This document shows positions 1 through 5,558 of a stretch of DNA of 6,058 nucleotides, in pieces. The notes under the pieces were generated by a model. It worked only from the letters and a program-made list of their open reading frames with translations. It had not been told where the DNA came from and searched no databases. The stretch is from positions 1 through 6,058 of the forward strand of contig JAPYSD010000235.1 in NCBI GenBank assembly GCA_029936705.1, in the 5' to 3' direction. This stretch comes from Croceicoccus sp. GTDB lineage: Bacteria > Pseudomonadota > Alphaproteobacteria > Sphingomonadales > Sphingomonadaceae. The stretch's first letter is position 1; the number at the start of each line of letters is the position of its first letter. A program made the translations under genes and the position numbers.

Positions 1-1
1 G

Positions 2-796
2 GGCATGACCCGCGTGCTGGCGCCGATTTCGCTGTCGATCTGGGAGGAACCGGGCCTGCTGACCACGGGGCACGACCACCCGCCGATGGTGTTGATGGGC
101 CACGACAAGGCGCACTACCAGCCGTGGATCGAGGGACAGGGTTACGAAGCGGCCAAGATGCTGCGCACCTATGAGCTCGACGTGCGGGTCGAATATCCCA
201 AGCTGATCCAGCGCATCATTTCCTCGGGCGAAAAGAACGAGAAGATTCGCATCCGCAAGGTCGACAAGAGCCGCTTCGACCAGGAAGCGGCGCTGATCCT
301 CGACATCCTCAACGACGCATGGTCGGGCAACTGGGGCTTCGTGCCCATCACCGACGCCGAGGTCGAGCATACCGGCAAGAAGCTGAAGCCGCTGGTGTTC
401 GAGGATCTGATCCGCATCGCCGAGTACGAAGGCGAACCCGTCGCCTTCATGATGACCCTGCCCAACCTCAACCGCCCGATCCACGAGATTGGCGGCCGGT
501 TGTTCCCGTTCGGCTGGATCAAGATGCTGCGATGGCTGCGCAGGCCCTATCCCGCCGACATGCGCGTACCGCTGATGGGCGTTCGCAAGCACTTGCAAAG
601 CTCGCGGCTCGCCAGCCAGCTCGCCTTCATGATGATCGAATACATTCGCCGCGCGGCCGTTAACCGGTACGGCGCGGTCCGCGGCGAAATCGGCTGGATC
701 CTGGACGACAACCAGGGAATGAACGCCATCGCCGAGGCGATCGATGCCAGCGTGAACCGCGAGTACACGATCTATGGCAAGTCGCTGACCGACTAG
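2..796 (+). CDS. GNAT-like N-acetyltransferase family protein, 5'-truncated by the window edge
   Basis: The reading frame is open from the first bases to TAG at 794-796, leaving about 264 residues. It resembles the C-terminal part of a roughly 380-residue protein found in many alphaproteobacteria, annotated as a GNAT-like acetyltransferase or hypothetical protein; the length is from memory. Landmarks, numbered from the ATG at 5, are the GLL...PPMVLMGH stretch (17-33), a WIEGQGYEAAKML segment (41-53), the NDAW..NWGFVP block (103-114) and a C-terminal EIGWILDDNQGMN segment (228-240) leading into a Tyr-rich end. The ATG at 5 is probably an internal Met, because no ribosome binding site can be seen and the family normally continues upstream. 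The acyl donor and substrate are unknown, and I see no clear RxxGxG acetyl-CoA loop. No terminator is evident after the stop; an EcfG-type promoter for the next gene starts 22 bp later. Family assignment is moderate and function is unassigned. Confidence 0.6.
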   Translation, partial: GMTRVLAPISLSIWEEPGLLTTGHDHPPMVLMGHDKAHYQPWIEGQGYEAAKMLRTYELDVRVEYPKLIQRIISSGEKNEKIRIRKVDKSRFDQEAALILDILNDAWSGNWGFVPITDAEVEHTGKKLKPLVFEDLIRIAEYEGEPVAFMMTLPNLNRPIHEIGGRLFPFGWIKMLRWLRRPYPADMRVPLMGVRKHLQSSRLASQLAFMMIEYIRRAAVNRYGAVRGEIGWILDDNQGMNAIAEAIDASVNREYTIYGKSLTD

Positions 797-818
797 TCCT
801 TCTTTGCCGACAGGGACG

Positions 819-844
819 GGAACTTCCGGGCCCGAAAGCGCGTT
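819..844 (+). promoter_or_regulatory. EcfG-type (general stress sigma) promoter for the response regulator gene
   Basis: GGAAC at 819-823 is followed by 17 bases and CGTT at 841-844. This matches the published alphaproteobacterial EcfG/sigma-T consensus GGAAC-N16/17-CGTT. Transcription would start near 850, giving a leader of about 110 nt to the preferred start codon at 961. The site lies between two same-strand genes. It suggests that the response regulator is transcribed on its own as part of the stress regulon. It is a motif match only, with no expression evidence. Confidence 0.6.
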
Positions 845-960
845 TTTGATCTTGCGGAGGCAGCACAGGCCGGATCGCTGCTTCGGCGCGTTTATCGAAA
901 ATGCACCAACCGCCATTATCAAGGGCCGCGCAAGCGACCATGTTCAGGGAACTGCCAGGA

Positions 961-1395
961 ATGCCGACCACCTCTGCCAGGGAGACCGATTACCGGATCG
1001 GCACCGCCTTGGTTGTGGAGGACGATCCCATCCTCGCGCTTTCCATCGAAGACATACTGCTTGGCGGCGGTTCGCCCGAAGTGACCGTTTGCTCCAGCAC
1101 GCGCCAGGCACTGGCCGCGCTAGAACGCAAACGGCCCGAGGTGCTGGTGCTCGACGTCCATCTCGTCGATCGCGACGACGGCTGGGCAGTGGCCGAACTG
1201 GTCAACGAACTCGGCCCCCAGGTTCCGCGCATCGTGTTCTCGACCGGAAATCCGCAGGCCATCCCCGACGGCATCAAGGAAATGGGCAAAGTGCTGGTAA
1301 AGCCCTACGCGCCCGAGGCCTTGCTGGAAGCGGTGCGCGATACCCGCCGCACCGGCCTGTTCCAGCGCCTGCGCGGCGCGATCTCGCACGACTGA
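961..1395 (+). CDS. single-domain response regulator (receiver only)
   Basis: A receiver (REC) domain fills the protein and there is no output domain. Numbered from the ATG at 961 (144 aa), the acidic pocket is E20-D21-D22 in LVVEDDP. The phosphoacceptor is D65 in VLVLDVHL, the switch Thr is T95 in VFSTG, and the invariant Lys is K114 in VLVKPY. The FSTGN-P stretch resembles a degenerate FAT GUY motif, which marks receivers tied to alphaproteobacterial stress signalling such as SdrG of Sphingomonas; that link is inference. In-frame ATGs at 901 and 940 would extend the protein by 20 and 7 residues. I prefer 961 because AGGGA lies at 946-950, ten bases upstream, whereas the others have no Shine-Dalgarno sequence and the extra residues precede the first receiver strand. 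The gene lies behind a GGAAC-N17-CGTT promoter. Its likely role is to receive or shuttle phosphate within the stress phosphorelay. Confidence 0.85.
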   Translation: MPTTSARETDYRIGTALVVEDDPILALSIEDILLGGGSPEVTVCSSTRQALAALERKRPEVLVLDVHLVDRDDGWAVAELVNELGPQVPRIVFSTGNPQAIPDGIKEMGKVLVKPYAPEALLEAVRDTRRTGLFQRLRGAISHD

Positions 1396-1500
1396 TTTTG
1401 AATTTTACTGCTGGTCGCTGACGGCGCCCCGCCGCCGCCCGTTTGCGTGCGCTATACACGTGGCCCCGGTCGCCTGAGCTGCTTTCGCGTAGGCACAATT

Positions 1501-1539
1501 AAAAAGGCCTCCGCCCCCTTGGGTGGGGCGAAGGCCTTT
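1501..1539 (-). terminator. strong hairpin, intrinsic terminator on the minus strand, possibly bidirectional
   Basis: AAAGGCCT at 1503-1510 pairs perfectly with AGGCCTTT at 1532-1539. After a C/A mismatch, CGCCCC at 1512-1517 pairs with GGGGCG at 1525-1530, closing a seven-base loop. Read on the minus strand, the stem runs into TTTTTAATT, a good U-tract. On the plus strand only TTTC follows, so it may also end the response regulator transcript less efficiently, 108 bp past that stop. The minus-strand Crp/Fnr gene already has a closer terminator at 1653-1673, so this is either a back-up or the end of a separate minus-strand transcript. Confidence 0.7.
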
Positions 1540-1652
1540 CGGGATCGTATCACCAACCGCTTTGGACGGGAGGGGGTCTCGGTGGGTGACAAGCCTATAA
1601 TGAACCGGCGGCGATGCGGTTCCTGCGCGGCGCGAATTTTTTTCGATCCTGC

Positions 1653-1673
1653 AAAAAAGGGCTGCAAAGCCCT
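1653..1673 (-). terminator. intrinsic terminator of the Crp/Fnr-family gene
   Basis: On the minus strand AGGGCT, a TTGC loop and AGCCCT (1658-1673) are followed directly by a run of T residues (complement of A at 1653-1658). The 6-bp stem is perfect and the U-tract is textbook. It lies 47 bp after the stop codon of the minus-strand regulator. Confidence 0.75.
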
Positions 1674-1719
1674 GTAATCGCGGACCTATTGAATCGACGG
1701 GGTCACCGGCCCTACACGG

Positions 1720-2469
1720 TCACAGATAAGGTCGCGGTCCCGACAGGTTCGGATCGTAGCGGACGTACTGGCTCACCGCCTCGGGGTCCGGGATCTCGAT
1801 CGCGTTCAGCGACCACCTGACCAGCCCCTCGCGCCGCAGCGACTGCATCGAGCGATTGGTATGCACCAGCGACAGGCCGAGCATGTCGGCAACCTGTCCC
1901 TGCGTCACCGATATCTCGACGCGCCCATCACTCGCCAGGCAGGTCCCCTCCGCGCGCTTGACGAGAAACAGCGCGAGATAGGCGATCCGTTCGCGCGCGT
2001 TCCGCTGGCCCAGGGCGACGAGATGCTCCTCGAGCGCCGATTCCTCCTTGGCCGCCAGCCAGATGACATCATAGCCCATGCCGGGGTTGCGACCCACGAA
2101 CTCGATGAAACCGTCGCGCGGAAAGATGCACAGCCGCGCCGGGGTCAGCGCCTCCACCCCGTGCGTCATCGGCTCGTCCAGCATCGCCTGCAGGCCGACA
2201 AGGTCGCCGGGAAACAGGAAATTGATGATCTGGCGGCGCCCGTCCTCCATCAGGCGAAAGCGGATCAGCACGCCCGACAGCACGGTATAGATCTCGTTGC
2301 TGCGCGTGCCCTGCGTCAGCAGCTGACCGCCCCGCTCCAGTGCGATCTCACCCTGCTTGAACGCCTCGACCTCCAGCATGCGGTCGACGTCCATCTGCTT
2401 GAGTCCCGAACAGTTCAGCAGTGGACAGCCCGTGCATGGTGTCATCGCTTCGGCTGTCTTCTTGTCCAT
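1720..2469 (-). CDS. Crp/Fnr-family transcriptional regulator with FNR-like cysteines
   Basis: Numbered from the ATG at 2469 (249 aa), a cyclic-nucleotide-binding-like beta-roll spans about 35-125 (GDLVGLQAML core), followed by a dimer helix and a Crp-type HTH at about 187-211. The recognition helix contains SLVHTNRSMQSLR. This is the VHxNR type common in alphaproteobacteria, not the E..SR of E. coli FNR, so the binding site probably differs from TTGAT-N4-ATCAA. Three N-terminal cysteines form C12-x2-C15-x4-C20. A fourth, C114 in ARLCIFP, aligns by eye with FNR C122 (MVCEIPF), so an oxygen- or redox-labile Fe-S cluster is possible. The ATG at 2514 would add 15 residues but has no Shine-Dalgarno sequence; the one at 2469 has AGGGGGG five bases upstream. 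The gene is divergent from phyR and ends at its own terminator. No EcfG motif faces it. Ligand and target genes are unknown. Confidence 0.85.
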   Translation of the reverse strand: MDKKTAEAMTPCTGCPLLNCSGLKQMDVDRMLEVEAFKQGEIALERGGQLLTQGTRSNEIYTVLSGVLIRFRLMEDGRRQIINFLFPGDLVGLQAMLDEPMTHGVEALTPARLCIFPRDGFIEFVGRNPGMGYDVIWLAAKEESALEEHLVALGQRNARERIAYLALFLVKRAEGTCLASDGRVEISVTQGQVADMLGLSLVHTNRSMQSLRREGLVRWSLNAIEIPDPEAVSQYVRYDPNLSGPRPYL

Positions 2470-2569
2470 CCTGACCCCCCTAAGGTCGCGAAATGCGGCT
2501 TCGGCGTTAACCATCGCGGCACTTTTCGCTTATCTCCATATTGTTTCCGTGCTTAATCGCAATAACTTA

Positions 2570-2581
2570 TGGGTGCACCCA
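2570..2581. repeat. 12-bp perfect palindrome in the Crp/Fnr-phyR intergenic region
   Basis: TGGGTGCACCCA reads identically on both strands. It lies about 100 bp upstream of the Crp/Fnr start and 20 bp upstream of the phyR -35 element. A possible minus-strand housekeeping promoter for the Crp/Fnr gene, TTGGCT-N17-TAAGTT, would have this palindrome in its spacer, so an operator is plausible. No known regulator motif is recognised. Confidence 0.3.
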
Positions 2582-2593
2582 CGTTCAGCCAAT

Positions 2594-2612
2594 TGCTTCG
2601 GGAACCGAAGCA
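2594..2612. promoter_or_regulatory. inverted repeat covering the -35 element of the phyR promoter
   Basis: TGCTTCGG at 2594-2601 and CCGAAGCA at 2605-2612 are perfect 8-bp inverted arms separated by GAA. The GGAAC -35 element of the phyR promoter (2601-2605) sits at the centre of the dyad. It could be an operator that modulates EcfG access to phyR, or a chance symmetry. It lies upstream of the predicted transcription start, so it would act as DNA, not RNA. Confidence 0.35.
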
Positions 2613-2625
2613 TGCCGGGAACGTT
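2601..2625 (+). promoter_or_regulatory. EcfG-type promoter of phyR
   Basis: GGAAC at 2601-2605, 16 bases, then CGTT at 2622-2625 is an exact match to the EcfG consensus. The start point would be near 2632, giving a leader of about 27 nt to the ATG at 2659. Stress-sigma control of phyR is a known positive feedback in this pathway, which supports the call. Two more GGAAC copies lie at 2618-2622 and 2632-2636, but neither has a CGTT at the right spacing. Confidence 0.75.
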
Positions 2626-2658
2626 GATGCCGGAACTGCCAAATAGGGAAGGGTTTTC

Positions 2659-3456
2659 ATGTCACTTGGGGCCAAGGTCGCCGCCAATCTTCCATATCTG
2701 CGGCGCTATGCGCGCGCATTGTCCGGATCGCAGAGCACAGGTGACGCTTTCGTGCGCGCCACGCTCGAAGCGATCCTTGCCGATTCCGATCTCAAGGAAA
2801 GCCTGTCCGAAGGCGGCCGCGTGCCGCTTTACCGCGCTTTCAGCAAGCTGTGGTCCAGCGCGTTCCTGCAGGTCGCCGACGGCGACGACATGATCGGCGA
2901 TCACGAGACGGCCGCCCAGGAACGTCTCGCGGTCATCACGCCGCTCAATCGCCAGGCGCTGCTGCTGACCACGCTCGAGGATTTCTCGATCCCGCAGGCT
3001 GCGGAGATCATGGATCTGACCGAAAGCGAGGTCGAGGGTCTTGTGCAGGAAGCCGTGAGCGAGATCGACCGCGAATCGTCGACCAACGTCCTCATCATCG
3101 AGGACGAACCGCTGATCTCGATGCAGCTGGAGGATCTTGTCCGCTCGCTGGGTCACGAGATCTGCGGCACGGCCGCCACGCGTACGCAGGCGCAGGCCGT
3201 CATCGCAGAGCGGATGCCCGGACTGGTGCTCGCGGATATCCAGCTGGCTGACGGGTCCTCGGGCCTCGATGCGGTGGACGACATCCTCGCCATCGATTCG
3301 GTGCCGGTCATCTTCATCACCGCCTATCCCGAACGGCTGCTGACGGGCGACCGCCCGGAGCCGACCTATCTGGTCACCAAGCCGTTCCAGGAAAGCACGG
3401 TTCGCGCCGCGATCAGCCAGGCGCTGTTCTTCGGATCGAGCCGCCCGCTTCCCTGA
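2659..3456 (+). CDS. phyR: PhyR, anti-anti-sigma response regulator of the general stress response
   Basis: The 265-residue protein has the diagnostic PhyR layout: an N-terminal sigma-factor-like region fused to a C-terminal receiver. The sigma2-like helices span about 5-70 (NLPYLRRYARALSGSQ...GDAFVRATLEAIL) and the sigma4-like region about 85-138 (LNRQALLLTTLEDFSIPQAAEIM). The receiver runs 142-258, with E148-D149 (LIIEDEP), phosphoacceptor D193 (LADIQL), T221 (VIFITAYPERLLTG, the FAT GUY-type segment) and K241 (TKPF). On stress the receiver is phosphorylated, the sigma-like domain is exposed and binds NepR, and EcfG is released; this is established for the family. AGGGAAGGG at 2645-2653 places a Shine-Dalgarno sequence five bases before the ATG. 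An EcfG-type promoter sits just upstream and a strong terminator follows. The gene is divergent from a Crp/Fnr gene and convergent with the histidine kinase. Confidence 0.96.
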   Translation: MSLGAKVAANLPYLRRYARALSGSQSTGDAFVRATLEAILADSDLKESLSEGGRVPLYRAFSKLWSSAFLQVADGDDMIGDHETAAQERLAVITPLNRQALLLTTLEDFSIPQAAEIMDLTESEVEGLVQEAVSEIDRESSTNVLIIEDEPLISMQLEDLVRSLGHEICGTAATRTQAQAVIAERMPGLVLADIQLADGSSGLDAVDDILAIDSVPVIFITAYPERLLTGDRPEPTYLVTKPFQESTVRAAISQALFFGSSRPLP

Positions 3457-3478
3457 CCTGATCACGAACTCTACGCCC

Positions 3479-3513
3479 GACGCCCGGAGCCTCACGGCTT
3501 CCGGGCGTCTTTT
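3479..3513 (+). terminator. intrinsic terminator of phyR
   Basis: GACGCCCGGA at 3479-3488 pairs perfectly with TCCGGGCGTC at 3500-3509. The stem extends inward through GCC/GGC with one bulged T and closes on a TCAC loop. TTTT follows at 3510-3513. It starts 22 bp after the phyR stop. On the minus strand no T-run follows, so it does not obviously end the convergent kinase gene, whose stop lies 51 bp away. Confidence 0.85.
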
Positions 3514-3563
3514 CATGCGCAGCTGATAGTGCCGCGCCCAGCGTTATCTGTCAGGTAAGACCC

Positions 3564-5294
3564 TCAGTCGGTCGAGGACATGCGCGCCCGGTCCATGCGC
3601 TGCTGCATGCGCTTGGCCCGCAGCATGAATTCGCCCGGCGAACGCACGGGGATCAGCATGGTGCAGCGCACGCCCGACGGTTCGAACATCAGCTCGACCG
3701 GGTTGCGCAATTCGTGGGCCACGATCTTCTCGATCAGGTCGGTGCCGAAACCGCGCTTGCGGACCTGCTGCACCTCCGGCCCGCCACTTTCGCGCCAGCG
3801 GACCCGCACGAGTTCCTCGGAAACCAGCTCCCAAAGAACCTCGACCTTGCCTTCGGCGGACGACAATGCGCCATATTTCGCCGCGTTGGTGGCCAGTTCG
3901 TGGATCGCAAGGCCCATCGAAAGCGCATCGTTCGGCGCCAGTTCGACATGCGGTCCGTCCATCTCGACCACCGAATCGCGGCCCTGGGCATAGGGCGCCA
4001 TCTCCACCTCGATCACCGAGCGGACGGGCGTGGTGCCCCACTCGGACTGGGTCAGCAAATCGTGGGTGGCAGACAAGGCGCGGATGCGGCCGTCGAGCGA
4101 TTCGGCGAAACTCTCGATACTGTCGGCCCGCCGCCGCGTGAGCGACACGATCGACAGCACATTGGCCAGCGTGTTCTTGACCCGGTGGTTCAGTTCGCGC
4201 GTCAGCGAATTGCGGATCGCCGCCTGCTCTTCCAGCAGTTCGATCACCTGGCGCGCCTCCACTGCCTGGCGCGTCAGCAGCCATGCGATCGCGAGTGCAA
4301 GCGTCGAGCACACCAGCCCCGCGATCAACGCGATCAGCGACAACCGGCTGAGGGTCGCCGGCTGCAGCGATTGCAGCACCATCACCCAGTCGCGATTGGC
4401 GATCTCGACCCGCTTGACCACGCTCTCGCCGCCCGGCTCGCCGGTCATGCGCGAAGCCATCAGCCGGTCGGGCGCGACAAGCTCGTCATAAATGGCCAGC
4501 TGGACCGGGCGGTTCTCAAGCCCCTGCAGAGCGGAATCGACGAAGTCCTGCGCGTTGAACGGGCTATATATATAACCCTTGAGCGCGCGCTCACCGGTCG
4601 CGTTCGCCTGGAAGACCGGCATGTAGACCAGGAAACCGGGCGCATCGCGCTCACCCTCCTGCTTCAGCACGACCTTGCCCGAGGCAGTGGGCCGGGCCGT
4701 CTGCTCGGCCTCTATCATGGCGGCGCGGCGGATCGGTTCGGCGAACATGTTGTAACCGATGGCAAGGCGATTGCGCGATGTTTCGGGCTGCAGGTTGGTG
4801 ACGGGCACCGCATAGACCTGGTCGGCGCGCGGCATCGGATGAACCTCGAAATCCAGAACGCCGGAATCTTCCATCTTCCGTTCGAATTCCGGGATATCGG
4901 CGCGGTCGACGCGGGCGGCCCAGCCGATGCCGTCGGCGCCGCGGAAGTTGGAATCGAGCCGCAGCTGGCCGATGAAGGTCTGGAACATGGACGGCGCCAC
5001 GGTTTGCTGCGTGGCGAACAGCGCGGCGCCCGAGCGCAGATAGGCCGCATTGGCATTGGCGCGGCGTTCCAGCGCGGCGGATGCTTCCACCGCCAGCTGG
5101 TCGAGATCGGCGCGGCGCGCCTCGCTCTCGGCCCGTTCGATGGCCCAGACGCCCAGCAGCGTCATCGCGAATATCGTCAGGAAAATGGCCAGCGGCAGCG
5201 CCCGCGGAAACCGCGAGAACCAACGCAACGTGCCCCCCAGGCGCCGGTCCGTACGCGAAAGCCGCAACGCTTCCCGGCCTGACCCCATGTTCAT
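3564..5294 (-). CDS. CHASE-domain HWE-family sensor histidine kinase, probable PhyR-pathway sensor
   Basis: The 576-residue membrane protein has a short cytoplasmic N-terminus, TM1 at about 32-51 and a periplasmic CHASE domain at about 80-270. The CHASE hallmark RLAIGYNMFAEPIRRAAMIEAEQT is at 176-199. TM2 lies at about 317-340, followed by a short coiled linker. The HWE kinase module has phosphoacceptor H370 (ELNHRVKNTLANVLSIV), ALSATHDLL at 406-414, the ATPase N-box HELATNAAKYGALS with N470, W500-x-E502 ahead of GGP, and GFG at 515-517. All catalytic residues look intact. HWE/HisKA_2 kinases are the known PhyR kinases or phosphatases, and GSR loci often encode one (PhyP in Sphingomonas, GsrK/GsrP in Erythrobacter). 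Which activity this one has cannot be read from sequence. The CHASE ligand is unknown. Neither ATG (5294 or 5288) has a strong Shine-Dalgarno sequence; GGA sits six bases before 5288. A weak EcfG-type promoter lies about 140 bp upstream. Confidence 0.93.
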   Translation of the reverse strand: MNMGSGREALRLSRTDRRLGGTLRWFSRFPRALPLAIFLTIFAMTLLGVWAIERAESEARRADLDQLAVEASAALERRANANAAYLRSGAALFATQQTVAPSMFQTFIGQLRLDSNFRGADGIGWAARVDRADIPEFERKMEDSGVLDFEVHPMPRADQVYAVPVTNLQPETSRNRLAIGYNMFAEPIRRAAMIEAEQTARPTASGKVVLKQEGERDAPGFLVYMPVFQANATGERALKGYIYSPFNAQDFVDSALQGLENRPVQLAIYDELVAPDRLMASRMTGEPGGESVVKRVEIANRDWVMVLQSLQPATLSRLSLIALIAGLVCSTLALAIAWLLTRQAVEARQVIELLEEQAAIRNSLTRELNHRVKNTLANVLSIVSLTRRRADSIESFAESLDGRIRALSATHDLLTQSEWGTTPVRSVIEVEMAPYAQGRDSVVEMDGPHVELAPNDALSMGLAIHELATNAAKYGALSSAEGKVEVLWELVSEELVRVRWRESGGPEVQQVRKRGFGTDLIEKIVAHELRNPVELMFEPSGVRCTMLIPVRSPGEFMLRAKRMQQRMDRARMSSTD

Positions 5295-5408
5295 TCCATC
5301 GGCGATTGAAACGCCCCTTGATCATCTGGCGGGCATGTCATGCCGCGACCGTAGGTCATTCGAACATCGTCCGTATTCCGGCAAGCTGGATGATGCAGCC
5401 CGGAATCG

Positions 5409-5426
5409 AACTTTATCTGCAAAGTT
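5409..5426. repeat. 18-bp perfect dyad downstream of the kinase promoter
   Basis: AACTTT at 5409-5414 and AAAGTT at 5421-5426 are perfect inverted arms separated by ATCTGC. The dyad is AT-rich against its GC-rich surroundings. Relative to the minus-strand EcfG-type promoter it falls at roughly +6 to +24 of the kinase transcript, a position suited to an operator. No known binding protein is recognised. Confidence 0.25.
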
Positions 5427-5436
5427 AGTCCAGACG

Positions 5437-5461
5437 GGAACAATCGTTCCCCGCTTTCGTT
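5437..5461 (+). promoter_or_regulatory. EcfG-type promoter of nepR-ecfG
   Basis: GGAAC at 5437-5441, 16 bases, then CGTT at 5458-5461 matches the consensus exactly. The start would be near 5468. Autoregulation of nepR-ecfG by EcfG is typical of this system. The nearest coding start it can serve on this strand is nepR at 5663. Confidence 0.72.
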
Positions 5462-5463
5462 CC
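5439..5463 (-). promoter_or_regulatory. EcfG-type promoter reading toward the histidine kinase
   Basis: On the minus strand GGAAC (5463-5459) is followed by 17 bases and GTT (5441-5439). The base before GTT is T, not the preferred C, so it is one base off the consensus and probably weaker. It shares the same bases as the plus-strand nepR promoter. It would start the kinase mRNA near 5432, about 138 nt before the ATG at 5294. Confidence 0.45.
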
Positions 5464-5529
5464 CAGTTGCAGCCCCATTTGCAAATGCGTGGTCAGTTCA
5501 TCGGATTTGCTCTTGTGGCGTGCAGCACA

Positions 5530-5558
5530 GGAAGCCCCGGATGAATCCGGGCGGCTCC
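5530..5558 (+). other. stable hairpin in the nepR leader
   Basis: CCCGGAT at 5536-5542 and ATCCGGG at 5545-5551 are perfect inverted arms; sterically this gives CCCGGA/TCCGGG closed by a TGAA tetraloop. Outer pairs AGC/GCT and GG/CC extend the stem with small bulges. No T-run follows on either strand, so it is unlikely to be an intrinsic terminator. It lies about 60-90 nt into the predicted nepR transcript and ends about 105 nt before the nepR start. It may stabilise or regulate the leader. Confidence 0.4.

Larger units (their letters stand above)
1396..1719. other. intergenic region of 324 bp between convergent genes
   Basis: No convincing gene is seen on either strand here. The region holds two intrinsic-terminator hairpins that both read as terminators on the minus strand, at 1503-1539 and 1653-1673. 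About 110 bp lies between them, with a T7 tract on the plus strand at 1637-1643 and an isolated TATAAT at 1596-1601 that lacks a -35 partner. The short open frames crossing the region have no ribosome binding site and no recognisable sequence. Confidence 0.6.

Noticed and set aside
823..847. CGGGCCCG palindrome followed by a T5 run as a terminator for the first gene
   Set aside because: The arms leave no loop, and with a minimal loop only two pairs remain before a mismatch. The bases are better explained as the EcfG promoter spacer and -10.
1596..1601. Perfect TATAAT on the plus strand
   Set aside because: No -35-like hexamer at 16-18 bases upstream, no extended -10, and it would transcribe only into the antisense of the Crp/Fnr gene.
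1603..1623. Minus-strand GGAAC followed by GTT, resembling an EcfG promoter
   Set aside because: The spacing is only 13 bases, too short for the GGAAC-N16/17-CGTT consensus.
1861..2556. A 231-codon plus-strand open frame opposite the Crp/Fnr gene
   Set aside because: Shadow of a well-supported Crp/Fnr protein; no ribosome binding site and no family resemblance.
2662..3516. A 284-codon open frame on the minus strand opposite phyR
   Set aside because: Low-complexity Arg-rich translation with no domain; it lies wholly over phyR and crosses the phyR terminator.
3714..5282. A 522-codon open frame on the plus strand opposite the histidine kinase
   Set aside because: It is the antisense shadow of a high-GC gene; its product is His/Arg/Gln-rich with no recognisable domain, while the minus strand encodes a complete CHASE-HWE kinase.
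5530..5558. Leader hairpin as an intrinsic terminator
   Set aside because: Neither strand has a T-run after the stem.
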